DNA of 64,000 nt from Bartonella apihabitans (GTDB lineage: Bacteria; Pseudomonadota; Alphaproteobacteria; Rhizobiales; Rhizobiaceae). The DNA lies in assembly GCF_030758755.1 (NCBI RefSeq), contig NZ_CP132387.1:62001-126000 (forward strand), in the 5' to 3' direction. A program made the position numbers and the translations under genes. The notes beneath the pieces were generated by a model. That model worked only from the letters and a program-made list of their open reading frames with translations. It searched no databases and was not told where the DNA came from. Of this stretch, positions 29,862-39,260 are shown piece after piece; position 1 is the first letter of the stretch, and each line of letters begins with the position of its first letter.

Positions 29862-30601
29862 TTAGAACTTGTAAGCAACACCAACGCGGAAATCGTTGGT
29901 CTTGTAGTCAACATTGTACTTGATGTTGTTCTTGCTGTAGTCTTCGTCACCGAAGTCGGTGTAACGATATTCAGCACGAAGGATGATGTGGTCTGTCATA
30001 GCATAGTCGAAACCAGCGCCGATTGTCCAACCGACGAGTGTGTCGCTATCGCTAGCTGAATAACCGGGCAATATTTTGCCGTCAGCTTCTTTTCTGTTGA
30101 AGTGCGAATCAACCTTGGCGTAAGCAACACCACCAGCAATGTAAGGCATCCAGCGATCAACTGCATAACCAACGCGAGCACGGGTAGAACCAGCCCACTG
30201 TTCTTTCAACTTGCCGTTGAGGCTGAAAGAATTGTTGGCGTAAGAACGCTTGTCGTTCTCGTCCATGTCGCCCCATACCCAGTCGGTATCGGCACCGATG
30301 ACAATATTGTTGCCGAGGTCATAGTTATAACCGGCATAGATGCCACCGATGAAGCCTGACGGATCGGGTGAGAAACCCTGTCTAGGACTCCATGCGTTGC
30401 CCTGACCCTTGTATTTGCCCTTAAGGTCTGTATCTGACCAAGAACCACCGATCTGAGCACCAGCGTAGAAACCGTCCAAGAGAAAGCCGGAGCTGCAACA
30501 ACAGGAGCCGGCTCCTGATTTGCTACAACGTCAGCAGCTTGTGCTGAAGAAGCTGCTGCAAGAGCAGCTGCAGAAGCAGCAATAAGATATCTAATTTTCA
30601 T
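29862..30601 (-). pseudogene. Omp25/Omp31-type outer-membrane beta-barrel protein, frameshifted copy
   Basis: An eight-stranded-barrel porin-family protein; in Bartonella the same family includes hemin-binding proteins. The ATG at 30601 opens a signal peptide KIRYLIAASAAALAAASSAQA and the mature start ADVVANQEPAPVVAAPAFSWT. Directly afterwards the frame is lost; the barrel (GFYAGAQIGGSWSDTD to the C-terminal VGVAYKF) continues in another frame to 29862. One G is missing in TGGACGGTTTC (about 30478), as the intact neighbour copy shows (SWTGFFAGGQIGGSWSDTD). The C-terminal Phe needed for BAM assembly is present. Restored length is about 246, the same as the paralog. Confidence 0.88.
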
Positions 30602-30636
30602 TTTTATTCTCCAATGCAATATAATGCCGTCTGAAC

Positions 30637-30657
30637 CTATATAGTTTATCCGGATAA
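30637..30657 (-). promoter_or_regulatory. Putative promoter and palindromic operator of the first Omp gene
   Basis: Leftward CTATAT (30639–30644) matches the alphaproteobacterial -10 and is the same as that before the second Omp gene. A perfect 12-base palindrome TTATCCGGATAA (30646–30657) sits immediately upstream of it, where a repressor would block polymerase. The -35 is weak. The remaining 285 bases up to the next terminator hold only a short AATGAC-C-GTCATT dyad (30747–30759). Confidence 0.4.
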
Positions 30658-30942
30658 GAATTGCTGTAGCACGAAAGACACACCTCACAAAAACCGAAAG
30701 AAAAACCTCAATAAATTGTGAAAGTGCTTGAAAATGCAGCAATAATGACCGTCATTTTGGCAGAAAAAGCGCCACAAATCCCGTTTGACAAAGACTCAAG
30801 AACGCTCCACACAAAAATGATTCGTTATTCGACTGCTTTTTGAACAAGCAATTCTTATGCCCGATATCCTTAGATGTCAAAGACATTGCCGGATGCCATA
30901 TCAGGCTTTGTCATGTTTATAAAGCATATTCGAATGTTATAT

Positions 30943-30972
30943 AAAAAAGCCCCACAGTTTTCTGCGGGGCTT
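30943..30972 (-). terminator. Intrinsic terminator of the second Omp gene
   Basis: Read leftward AAGCCCCGCAG pairs with CTGTGGGGCTT (one G-T) and is followed by TTTTATAT. Confidence 0.85.
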
Positions 30973-30996
30973 CTTTTTTCAATTCTTTAAAAAGAA

Positions 30997-31737
30997 TTAG
31001 AACTTGTAGGCAACGCCAACGCGTACATCGTTGGTCTTGTAATCTACATTATATTTGAAGTCTTTGTTGCCGAAGTCCTTGTCGCCGAAGTCGGTGTAAC
31101 GATATTCAGCACGAAGGATGATGTGGTCGGTCATGGCATAATCGACGCCGGCACCCAGAGTATAGCCGGTCAAAGTATCGCTATCATTGACCTTGCTCTT
31201 AAGAGCACCCGAGAATTTTGCGTCCGAGTCGATCTTGGCATAAGCAACACCGCCAGCAAAATAAGGCATCCAGCGATCCATCGAGTAGCCGATACGAGCA
31301 CGGGTTGATCCGGCCCATTTCTCTTTGATCTTGCCGCTGATCTTAAATTCTTTGCCCGGTTGATCTTTTTGGTAGGTCTTGCTGTCGCTTTCGTCCATAT
31401 CGCCCCATACCCAATCGGTATCGGCACCAATTACGATGTTGTTGCCAAGGTCATAGTTGTAACCGGCATAAAGACCACCGATGAAACCTGACGGATCCGG
31501 CGAGAAGGATTTACTGCGACCGGCAAAGCCGTCTGCATTGCTATGGCCTGTGATCTTCTGGTCTGTGTCAGACCATGAACCACCGATCTGACCACCAGCA
31601 AAGAAGCCGGTCCAGGAGAAAGCAGGAGCGGCAACAACCGGAGCCGGTTCCTGATTCATGACAACGTCAGCAGCCTGTGCGCTGGAAGCAGCGGTTAAAG
31701 CCAAAGCCGAAGCAGCAACGAGATATTTTATTTTCAT
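30997..31737 (-). CDS. Omp25/Omp31-type outer-membrane beta-barrel protein
   Basis: An intact 246-residue paralog of the preceding gene. It has a cleavable signal peptide (KIKYLVAASALALTAASSAQA), the family's plug-like start ADVVMNQEPAPVVAAP, then alternating strands with SWTGFFAGGQIGGSWSDTD, GGLYAGYNYDLGNNIVIGAD and the C-terminal VRVGVAYKF. Family members are abundant surface proteins, some binding heme or matrix components. The two copies are close to identical over large parts of the barrel and differ mainly in the predicted loops (SNADGFAGRSKSF against a shorter, different loop), as expected for surface-exposed variation after tandem duplication. Confidence 0.92.
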   Translation of the reverse strand: MKIKYLVAASALALTAASSAQAADVVMNQEPAPVVAAPAFSWTGFFAGGQIGGSWSDTDQKITGHSNADGFAGRSKSFSPDPSGFIGGLYAGYNYDLGNNIVIGADTDWVWGDMDESDSKTYQKDQPGKEFKISGKIKEKWAGSTRARIGYSMDRWMPYFAGGVAYAKIDSDAKFSGALKSKVNDSDTLTGYTLGAGVDYAMTDHIILRAEYRYTDFGDKDFGNKDFKYNVDYKTNDVRVGVAYKF

Positions 31738-31775
31738 TTGTTAACTCCACGCGAAATGTATTGCGATTGAGTTGA

Positions 31776-31806
31776 ATATAGTTTGTGTGGTTACAAAGTC
31801 TGTAAC
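31776..31806 (-). promoter_or_regulatory. Putative promoter of the second Omp gene with inverted repeat
   Basis: Leftward CTATAT (31776–31781) is a good -10. Upstream, overlapping the -35 position, is the inverted repeat GTTACA-N5-TGTAAC (31790–31806), a plausible operator. Confidence 0.45.
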
Positions 31807-31879
31807 AAAAATGTCACAGCAAGTCGAATGAGCATTTTTTTAGGGCTTTTAAGTCAAAAGCTCTTCAGTATGGTAAACA

Positions 31880-31912
31880 AACTATAAAAAAACGCCGGAA
31901 AACCGGCGTTTT
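31880..31912 (-). terminator. Intrinsic terminator of the RNase D-like gene
   Basis: AAAACGCCGG/CCGGCGTTTT perfect 10-bp stem with a 4-base loop; leftward it is followed by TTTATAGTTTG, lying just after the exonuclease stop. Confidence 0.85.
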
Positions 31913-31937
31913 GTAATTTAAAACTATGAGTAGCGAA

Positions 31938-32558
31938 TCAACTATGGGCGAAAATATCGACTTCTGGAAAGCCGATAAGATCAAGTTCCGACCGTGATGG
32001 CAGAAACTCGAAACACGATTTCGCCACACTCTCGCGTCCGTCCCTGATCAACCTTGCCGAAAGTATTTCCTTCAACCGGTGCAGATAAAGAACATCCGTT
32101 GCGGCATATTCAACCTGTGCCGGTGAAAGCTCGTCAGCACCCCAGTCCGAGGACTGCTGTTGTTTGGAGATATTGATCTCCAGAAGTTCGGCGACCAGAT
32201 CTTTCAAACCATGCCGGTCTGTATAAGTCCGGGTGAGTTTCGAGGCTATTTTTGTACAAAAAACCGGTCTCGGCATGACGCCGAATGTCAAAGCCAATAC
32301 AGCAAGGTCAAAACGCCCGAAGTGGAATATCTTGGTAATATCCGGATCTCTAAGGATTTTTACAAGATTGGGCGCTGTCTTTTGCCCTTTGGCAATCTGT
32401 ATAACATCGGCCGTGCCATCTCCCGGCGAAATCTGGACGACACAGAGCCGGTCGCGATGCGGTTGCAGTCCTAAAGTTTCAGTGTCAATGGCAACTTCCT
32501 TGACATTATAATGTTTCAGGTCAGGCAAATCACCTTTGTGAACACGTATTTTAGCCAT
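31938..32558 (-). CDS. RNase D-like 3'-5' exonuclease
   Basis: A 206-residue DEDDy exonuclease domain protein. The motifs are IDTETLGL (Exo I), FHFGRFDLAVL (Exo II, with the Phe-His variant of this small family) and YAATDVLYLHRL (Exo III with the tyrosine). It lacks the HRDC domains of full-length RNase D, so it is the short single-domain type common in alphaproteobacteria; the role is RNA or DNA 3'-end processing. It lies 10 bases after the M20 peptidase gene and ends in a strong terminator. Confidence 0.9.
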   Translation of the reverse strand: MAKIRVHKGDLPDLKHYNVKEVAIDTETLGLQPHRDRLCVVQISPGDGTADVIQIAKGQKTAPNLVKILRDPDITKIFHFGRFDLAVLALTFGVMPRPVFCTKIASKLTRTYTDRHGLKDLVAELLEINISKQQQSSDWGADELSPAQVEYAATDVLYLHRLKEILSARLIRDGRESVAKSCFEFLPSRSELDLIGFPEVDIFAHS

Positions 32559-32568
32559 TCTTATTATC

Positions 32569-33952
32569 CTATTTGTTACTCAAGGCAGTTAGAATTCTTG
32601 CCCAGGATCGCTGCCCTTTATGGAATGATTTGAGATTATATTTTTCATTCGGCGAATGGATGCGATCGTCATCCAATCCGAAACCGACAAGCAGCGATTC
32701 CATACCGAGGAAAGATTGGAAATCACCGACAATCGGAATCGAGCCGCCCATGGCTGCAAGAATAGTCGGTTTGTTCCATTCTTCTGTTAAAGCTTTCTTG
32801 GCGAGTTGGACAAGGGGCGAATCATAGGCCAGTTCGATTGCTGGTGAAGCCCCATGATCTTTGAATTCGACAGAGCAGTCAGCCGGAATTTGCGAGCGAA
32901 CATAATCACGGAATGATTTTCTGATTTTTTCCGGATCCTGTTTGTGAACAAGTCTGAAAGAAATTTTTGCACTGGCTTTGGCAGCAATCACCGTCTTGAA
33001 GCCTTCTCCTTCATAGCCGCCGCTGATGCCATTGACCTCGGCGGTCGGTCTTGCCCATACGAGTTCAAGGACGGAACGCCCTTTTTCGCCTGCCGGAATC
33101 GATAAGCCGACAGGTCCTAAAAATTCTTTAGCGACCACGATTGAGTGCATTCCAGGATTTCAAGACAGCTTCCGGCGTTTCTTCAACCCCGTCATAGAAT
33201 CCTTTAAGGGTTACATGGCCGTTTTCATCGTGTAGGCCGGCAATAATTTTTGCAAGAATTTGAATAGGATTTGCCGCAGCGCCGCCAAAATGACCGGAAT
33301 GAAGATCGCGATCGGCACCATGGATAATGATTTCGTCACTCACCATGCCTCTTAACGCGATGGATATGGACGGTGTATTGGCATCCCACATGCTGGTATC
33401 ACAAACCAGAGCATAATCGGCTTTCAACTCGTCTTTATGGGCATGTAAAAACGGTTGTAGTGAAGGAGAGCCGGATTCTTCTTCCCCCTCGAACAGAATT
33501 GTGATCGCAATCGGAAGGGTACCGGTTTCCTTTTTGAAAGCACGGCAAGCCTCGACAAAGGTCATAAGCTGTCCCTTGTCATCACCGGCACCGCGCGCTG
33601 CAATAACCTTTTCACCGTTTAACTGTTTTATTTTCGGGTCAAAGGGATCATCTTCCCAAAGGTTAAGGGGATCAACCGGCTGCACATCATAGTGACCATA
33701 AAACAGAACATGGGGTGCATCTTTTGTCGGACCCGGATGATGGGCGACAACCATAGGATTGCCTGTGGTATCGCGGCGCGAAGCTTCAAAACCGATCGAT
33801 TTCAAATCATTGACCAGCCAATCGGCAGCTTTGCGACAATCCTCTTTATATTTGGGATCAGTGGAAATAGAGGGAATACGTAAAAGTTCGAAAAGATGTT
33901 CGAGACTATTATCAAGATTTGAATCAAGACGGGATAAAACATTGTCAAGCAT
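32569..33952 (-). pseudogene. M20 family dipeptidase, frameshifted
   Basis: A zinc peptidase of the M20 (ArgE/DapE/CPG2) family cleaving dipeptides. The first half, from LDNVLSRLDSNLDNSLEHLF, contains the metal sites GHYDVQPVDPLNLW, GAGDDKGQ and EGEEESGSPSL, and runs out of frame after KSWNALN. The second half starts AKEFLGPVGLSIPAG, with RPTAEVNGI and KASAKISFRLV typical of the dimerisation domain, and ends at 32569. One surplus base in CGTGGTCGCTAAAG (about 33130–33143, minus strand) restores ALNRGAKEFLGPVG. ATG 33952 is preferred over GTG 33961 from the family N-terminus. Restored length is about 460 residues, the usual size. Confidence 0.85.
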
Positions 33953-34096
33953 GGAGTGCACCTGCGGTTTGTTGATTGGAAAACAACTTTAAGCCTCTTA
34001 AGCCGTTTTGCAAGTTGTTAACATCATTTTTGGCGTGTTCACGTCGCTCTTCTTATAGTCGATACGGATATTTTCTACTTTTACAACTTCCCGGTA

Positions 34097-34972
34097 TTAC
34101 TTTTGACAGTGGGGGCAATAAAAACTCGAACGACCGGATTGGACAATTCGTTTTATTGGGTTTCCGCATTGGAGACACGGTTCCCCTTCTCGACCATAGA
34201 CCGAAAAACGGTGTTGGAAATAACCGAGAGAACCATCTGCATGGATGTAATCGCGAAAGGAAGAGCCACCTACTTCTATCGCCTTGTTGATAACATCACG
34301 GATATTTTGTGCAAGCAATTCCGATTTTTGTCGCGCTACTGACGATTTTTTCCCGAGTGTTAATGATTTCCGTTTCGGAGAAAGGTGACTTCGCCATAAG
34401 GCCTCGCAGACATAAATATTTCCAAGTCCGGCAATGATGGTCTGATCAAGAAGTGCGGCTTTAAGTGGGGCTTCCCTGTTACGCAGAACCTCGTTAAGAT
34501 AAGCACCTGAAAGACTGTTTCCGGTTGGTTCCGGCCCCAGATGAGCCAATAATTTATGGTGTTCAAGACCAGCCGTTTTTGTCAACAGCATAAAGCCGAA
34601 ACGGCGTGGATCATTATAGACGGCATGTAAAAGCTCGCCGTTTTCTGTTCTGATATCCATTTCAAAATGGTCATGTGCGGCAAGCTTGTTTTTTTCATAA
34701 TAATAAGAACCGAGTGTTCTATTTTCGACCCGCCAGGAACCCGACATACCTAAATGGCTTATGATTGTTTCCCCATTATCAAGATGGATAAGCAGATATT
34801 TTGCCCGCCGTCCGAGGCCGATAATTTCACGCCCCGTAAGACGGGATTGAAAATTTTCCGGAAATGGAAAACGTAAATCCGGCCGGTTTTGTTTAACTTT
34901 TATTATTTTTGCATGGGTGAAACTTGGTTCGAGACCACGTTTGACAGTTTCAACTTCAGGAAGTTCAGGCAT
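34097..34972 (-). CDS. mutM: Formamidopyrimidine-DNA glycosylase MutM (Fpg)
   Basis: Excises 8-oxoguanine and formamidopyrimidines and nicks the abasic site. The catalytic N-terminus is MPELPEVETVKRGL (Pro2 nucleophile, Glu3); the helix-two-turn-helix and the C-terminal zinc finger CLQCGNP…YCPHCQK (four cysteines) are intact. 291 residues is normal. Transcribed alone, leftward. Confidence 0.95.
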   Translation of the reverse strand: MPELPEVETVKRGLEPSFTHAKIIKVKQNRPDLRFPFPENFQSRLTGREIIGLGRRAKYLLIHLDNGETIISHLGMSGSWRVENRTLGSYYYEKNKLAAHDHFEMDIRTENGELLHAVYNDPRRFGFMLLTKTAGLEHHKLLAHLGPEPTGNSLSGAYLNEVLRNREAPLKAALLDQTIIAGLGNIYVCEALWRSHLSPKRKSLTLGKKSSVARQKSELLAQNIRDVINKAIEVGGSSFRDYIHADGSLGYFQHRFSVYGREGEPCLQCGNPIKRIVQSGRSSFYCPHCQK

Positions 34973-35534
34973 ATCCGATTGTTCTTGGGTTCTAAGCGGG
35001 AATTTGTTTCAACCGCTCCGGTTCAGGCATATAACATTGTTTTTCTACAAAATAATCGTTGTGAAAGCCGATTTTAAGGTAAGACAAAAAATTTTCTCAC
35101 GAAAAAAAGAATTTTGTAAATGAAGGAATGTCATTTTTATTGAACAATAAATCATCAATTTTTTAAAATTTTCATCGGATGAAGGTTTAGTAGATATGCA
35201 ATCATTAAAGGGCTTTATGAAAAATCGGCTTATTAAATAATGTCCCTTTAATATGGATGATTGAATTGGCCAATTAACCAATTGGTAACCTTTTTCTGTC
35301 AATTTCTAATTACAAATAAATGTTATCATCTTGAAAAACAGAGATAACGACCACAGATAAGGCTTAACAACGCGATGATTGACCACGGATGTACTGGCAG
35401 TCAACGCATAACGGAAGGTCGGGTTTTTCCCGGCCTTTTTGTTGTTTTTAGTCATGTTAAAACGGATTTCGAATTTTTAGCAAAAAACGAAATCCGTATT
35501 TTCAAATCGGGTTGTTTTAAAAAAATGGGCGTAA
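34973..35534. other. Intergenic region with paired palindromes
   Basis: About 560 bases between two leftward genes, AT-rich in its first half. It contains two back-to-back perfect palindromes, AATTGGCCAATT (35264–35275) and ACCAATTGGT (35277–35286), and a rightward terminator at 35415–35449 that no known gene explains. No protein-coding frame is convincing. Confidence 0.5.
35415..35449 (+). terminator. Strong rightward terminator, possible 3' end of a small RNA
   Basis: AAGGTCGGG pairs with CCCGGCCTT (9 bp, one T-G) around five T's and is followed by TTTGTTGTTTTTA. Neighbouring genes run leftward, so it would end an unannotated rightward transcript starting somewhere in 35290–35400. Confidence 0.75.
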
Positions 35535-35544
35535 TTACGCCCAT
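35525..35544 (-). terminator. Terminator overlapping the aminopeptidase stop codon
   Basis: ATGGGCGTAATTACGCCCAT is a perfect 20-base palindrome whose centre contains the TAA of the aminopeptidase gene; leftward it is followed by TTTTTTAAAAC. Confidence 0.8.
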
Positions 35545-36776
35545 TCGCCTTTCCTGAAAACCGGAACTTTTTTCCCGTCAGCGGTGATGCCGTCAATATC
35601 GATTTCTCCGGACCCGATCATCCAGTCGATATGAATAAGGCTTTTATTGCCACCCTGTTTTTCGATTTGCTCTTTAGAAAGTGCGGCTCCTTTCAGGAAG
35701 CATTTCGAATAGCACTGCCCAAGGGCAATATGGCAGGCGGCATTTTCATCAAACAATGTATTATAGAACAACAGACCGCTTGCAGAAATCGGCGACGAAT
35801 TGGGAACAAGTGCAACTTCGCCCAAATGGCGAGTTTCATCGGTATCCAGTATCTGCTGCAATACTTTTTCGCCTTTTGAAGCGTGTGCTTCGACAATGCG
35901 CCCCTTTTCAAAACGGACTTTGATTTTGTCAATCAATGTTCCTTGATAGGATAGGGGCTTTGTCGAGCTTACATAACCTTCAACACGGTGGGCGTGAGGC
36001 GTTGTGAAAACTTCTTCGGTCGGAATATTCGGGTTGCAGATAACACCATTTTTTGCTTTCGAAGCACCACCTTGCCATTCGTGGCCATCAGCAAGGCCGA
36101 TGGTCAAATCTGTTCCGGGACCACTATAATGGAGAGCGGAAAAGCGCTGGTCGTTTAGCCATTTTGCATGTTTTTTCAAATTGGCATTATGATCTTTCCA
36201 TGCGCTGATTGCATCCGGTTTATCAACACGGGAAGCAGCAAATATTGCGTCGGCAAGTTTTTTTGTCGCCTCGATGATTGGTAAATCCGGAAAAACCACA
36301 GCCGCCCATGACGGGTTGGGATAGGAAACAATATTCCAGTTGATATCAAAGCCCGCAATTTTTTCGAGCGCCGGTTGATAGGCAAGAGATGTAGCTTTAT
36401 TGACCCGTGAAACTTTGGCAGGGTCTTCATTAGCAAGAAGCGACGGATTATCGCCAGCAATAGCAAGTCGTGCCGCACCGTTTGCATAGGCTCGTGCCAT
36501 ACCTTCATAAAGCCAGCTTGCGGCCTTGTCGAAACTCTTGTCGTGAGCATCTTTGAAACGGCCAAGCGTCATTTCTTCATCACTGAAAATAGGGGTAACG
36601 ACACCGGCACCGGCTTTATAAGCGTGATGGGCAATCCGGCGTACGAGTGGAAGTGCAGCAAGCGGGCTTGTGAGAACGAGATCTTGACCTTTCTGCAGGT
36701 TGAGACCGACCCTGACAGCCACTTCTGCGAGCCGGTCAAGTTTTTGAGGATCGATAACAGATTGGTCTTCATTCAT
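35535..36776 (-). CDS. M29 family aminopeptidase
   Basis: A 413-residue metallo-aminopeptidase of the thermophilic aminopeptidase T/AmpS family, cytoplasmic, releasing N-terminal residues from peptides. Metal ligands fall in LGEVALVPNSSP (Glu), ACHIALGQCY (His) and LIHIDWMIGSGEIDIDG (His and Asp), matching the M29 pattern. Length is typical. The stop codon lies inside the terminator hairpin. A 250-base divergent region separates it from the dehydrogenase gene to the right. Confidence 0.92.
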   Translation of the reverse strand: MNEDQSVIDPQKLDRLAEVAVRVGLNLQKGQDLVLTSPLAALPLVRRIAHHAYKAGAGVVTPIFSDEEMTLGRFKDAHDKSFDKAASWLYEGMARAYANGAARLAIAGDNPSLLANEDPAKVSRVNKATSLAYQPALEKIAGFDINWNIVSYPNPSWAAVVFPDLPIIEATKKLADAIFAASRVDKPDAISAWKDHNANLKKHAKWLNDQRFSALHYSGPGTDLTIGLADGHEWQGGASKAKNGVICNPNIPTEEVFTTPHAHRVEGYVSSTKPLSYQGTLIDKIKVRFEKGRIVEAHASKGEKVLQQILDTDETRHLGEVALVPNSSPISASGLLFYNTLFDENAACHIALGQCYSKCFLKGAALSKEQIEKQGGNKSLIHIDWMIGSGEIDIDGITADGKKVPVFRKGEWA

Positions 36777-37025
36777 TGCGAGGTTTTCCTTTTAAAATTA
36801 AAAATCGCGAAACGACGTGTTTTTCGAGCAAATGATAATAGTTTTACCCGCTATGTCAAAGCGACTTTGGAAACATAGAGACAGGAAAAACGGGAAAATC
36901 GGAGCAATGCTTATCAGGACTTTTAAATCATTGGTGGTATTTGAATTTTTCGATAGACATCACAGTTTTTCATTCATTAATATCTTTCTTTGAAAAATAT
37001 TTAATAAAACCAGAGGGAGAATAAT

Positions 37026-37970
37026 GTGAAACAGGATATATTGGTATTAAGTCCGCTTGAAGAGCGTCAAATGAAAGACATCGACAAGCGTTATCACTTG
37101 TTGCGCGCCGATCTTGCAAAAGATAGGGCCGATTTTATTGATAAACATGCACAAAATTGTCGTGCAGTCATCAGCACAGGCAATATTGTTTTTGACAAAA
37201 ATCTGATTTCGAAATTGCCTCAGGTCGGGCTTGTCGCCTGTGTGACAGCCGGGTTTGATCAGGTTAATCTCAAGGATTTGAAAGAGCATAAAATCCATTT
37301 AACCAATACGCCGGATGTATTAACCGATGACGTTGCCGATGTCGCATTGATGTTGATGCTCGCCGCCCGTCGCAGGCTTGTTTTTGGCGATCATTATGTG
37401 CGTTCGGGTGAGTGGGCTAAGAAAGGCCCGATGCCGCTCACAGAAACGACTGCCGGAAAACGCGCCGGTGTCGTCGGACTAGGGCGGATTGGACACGCTA
37501 TTGCCAAACGATTTGAAAGTTGCGGGCTAACAATCGGTTATTACGGTCGCCATAAAAAACCGGATATTGATTATCAGTTTTTCCCGTCGCTCGTCGAACT
37601 TGCCAAGTGGTCGGATATTCTGGTTGTTGCAGTAACAGGCGGCAAGGAAACCGAGAAGCTCATTTCCAAAGAGGTTATTGCAGCACTTGGAAACCGCGGT
37701 TCCCTTATCAATATTTCTCGCGGCACGGTTATCGACGAAGATGCCATGATTAAAGCCTTGCAAAGCAAAGAATTGGAAACGGCCGGTCTTGATGTCTATC
37801 TTAACGAGCCGAATATCAATCCGGCATTCTATAAGCTCGAGAATGTGGTTCTCTATCCCCACCATGGCAGTGGCACTGTTGAAACACGCGACAGAATGTC
37901 CGATCTTGTGGTGGAAAATATCGACGCCTTTTTTGCCGATAAACCCTTGCCTTCGGAAGTTAAACTTTGA
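37026..37970 (+). CDS. D-isomer-specific 2-hydroxyacid dehydrogenase
   Basis: A 314-residue NAD(P)H-dependent enzyme of the GhrB/hydroxypyruvate reductase group. The Rossmann fingerprint is GVVGLGRIGHAIAKRF; the active arginine is in VINISRG-type NISRGTVIDEDAM, the glutamate in TAGLDVYLNEP and the histidine in YPHHGSGTVETRD. The start is GTG at 37026 with GAGGGAG before it; the ATG two bases earlier runs straight into TGA. The substrate (glyoxylate, hydroxypyruvate or a longer 2-keto acid) cannot be fixed. A strong terminator follows. Confidence 0.9.
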   Translation: MKQDILVLSPLEERQMKDIDKRYHLLRADLAKDRADFIDKHAQNCRAVISTGNIVFDKNLISKLPQVGLVACVTAGFDQVNLKDLKEHKIHLTNTPDVLTDDVADVALMLMLAARRRLVFGDHYVRSGEWAKKGPMPLTETTAGKRAGVVGLGRIGHAIAKRFESCGLTIGYYGRHKKPDIDYQFFPSLVELAKWSDILVVAVTGGKETEKLISKEVIAALGNRGSLINISRGTVIDEDAMIKALQSKELETAGLDVYLNEPNINPAFYKLENVVLYPHHGSGTVETRDRMSDLVVENIDAFFADKPLPSEVKL

Positions 37971-38085
37971 GGTTGAATTTCTGTCGGGAAAAAGAAAAAC
38001 GGTCTCTTGGCGGATAGTTTAGGAATGCTTTTCAAAAAGTGCATTCTTTACCAGGTTTATCACCGAAAATGTCGATAAATGCGAG

Positions 38086-38122
38086 ATAAGCACTGTAGCC
38101 CGATACAGTGCTTATTTTATTT
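38086..38122 (+). terminator. Intrinsic terminator of the 2-hydroxyacid dehydrogenase gene
   Basis: Perfect 12-bp stem ATAAGCACTGTA/TACAGTGCTTAT, loop GCCCGA, followed by TTTATTT. Confidence 0.88.
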
Positions 38123-38240
38123 GATGGGAAGATTGATTGCGTAAGTTTTTTGCCTGTCCAAAGCCGTTAGAAAGGCGTTTTCGAACTTTCCGTTTTGTTT
38201 AAACAGCCCTGTCAGTTTTCATGTTGCAGGTCAATTGCCG

Positions 38241-39248
38241 TCAGCCGCCAAGCTCCGACATATGACGGCTTAATCCGCAAATGCCATCTTTTTCGATTGA
38301 AAATTCATGCCCCTTCGGCTTGCTGTCGATTGCTTTCAGGATAAGTTCGGTCAGTTTTTCATCACTTTCCGAGCTTCTGATGGCTTCACGCAATTCGACC
38401 ATGCCGGATTGCCCCATGCAAGGGTAAAGTTTACCGGTCGAACCGATGCGCACACGATTGCAAGACGCACAGAAATCACAAGAAAGCGGGGTAATAAATC
38501 CAAGTCTGCCACCCGTTTCCTTGACAGTTACATAACGGGCAGGGCCGCCTGAACAATGGGCATCCGGAACCAATGTCCAGCGTTGTTCAAGACTTTTACG
38601 TAAAGCGCCGAGTGACAGGAAGGTTTCATAACGGTCATGACCGGTATAGCCCATCGGCATTTCTTCAATGACTGTGAGATCCATACCGCGCCCATGGGCA
38701 AAACGGATGAGATCGTCAACTTCACCAAGAAAACCGCCACGCATGGCTACAGCGTTCAACTTGACTTTCAATCCGGCTTTTTGTGCCGCATCAATACCGG
38801 CAAGCACATGGGCAATATCACCGCGACGGGTCAATTGGTGATAGCGGACAGGGTCAAGTGTATCGAGAGAGACGTTGACACGTTTGACACCATTTTGAAC
38901 AAGTGCCTCGGCATAACGGGCAAGCAATGTTCCATTGGTTGTTAATGTCAATTCTTCAAGGCCATGTCCGAGATGCTTCCCCAGCATTTCGAACAATACC
39001 ATAATGTTGCGCCGTACCAGTGGCTCACCACCGGTAAGACGGATTTTGGTGACACCAAGATCAATCATCCGGCTCGCAACACGGTAGAGTTCTTCGATTG
39101 TCAGAAGCTCTTTTTTGGGCAAAAACACCATTTCTTCCGCCATGCAGTACACACAGCGTAAATCACAACGATCGGTTACAGAAAGTCGCAGATAGCTGAT
39201 CTTTCTGCCAAAAGGATCAACCAACTTTGATTCTGGTGTTTTTTGCAC
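38241..39248 (-). CDS. moaA: GTP 3',8-cyclase MoaA (molybdenum cofactor synthesis)
   Basis: A 335-residue radical-SAM enzyme catalysing the first step of molybdopterin synthesis. The N-terminal cluster is CDLRCVYC (CxxxCxxC); the C-terminal second [4Fe-4S] site is CDFCASCNRVR…YPCMG, and the protein ends in the required Gly-Gly (SELGG). It lies 12 bases behind the parvulin gene in the nar operon, so cofactor supply is coupled to nitrate reductase synthesis. The other moa/moe genes are not in the window. Confidence 0.95.
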   Translation of the reverse strand: MQKTPESKLVDPFGRKISYLRLSVTDRCDLRCVYCMAEEMVFLPKKELLTIEELYRVASRMIDLGVTKIRLTGGEPLVRRNIMVLFEMLGKHLGHGLEELTLTTNGTLLARYAEALVQNGVKRVNVSLDTLDPVRYHQLTRRGDIAHVLAGIDAAQKAGLKVKLNAVAMRGGFLGEVDDLIRFAHGRGMDLTVIEEMPMGYTGHDRYETFLSLGALRKSLEQRWTLVPDAHCSGGPARYVTVKETGGRLGFITPLSCDFCASCNRVRIGSTGKLYPCMGQSGMVELREAIRSSESDEKLTELILKAIDSKPKGHEFSIEKDGICGLSRHMSELGG

Positions 39249-39260
39249 TCTCTAAACTCC

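Noticed and set aside
30470..30490. Programmed ribosomal frameshift in the first Omp gene
   Set aside because: No slippery heptamer followed by a stem or pseudoknot; the intact paralog reads straight through the same site.
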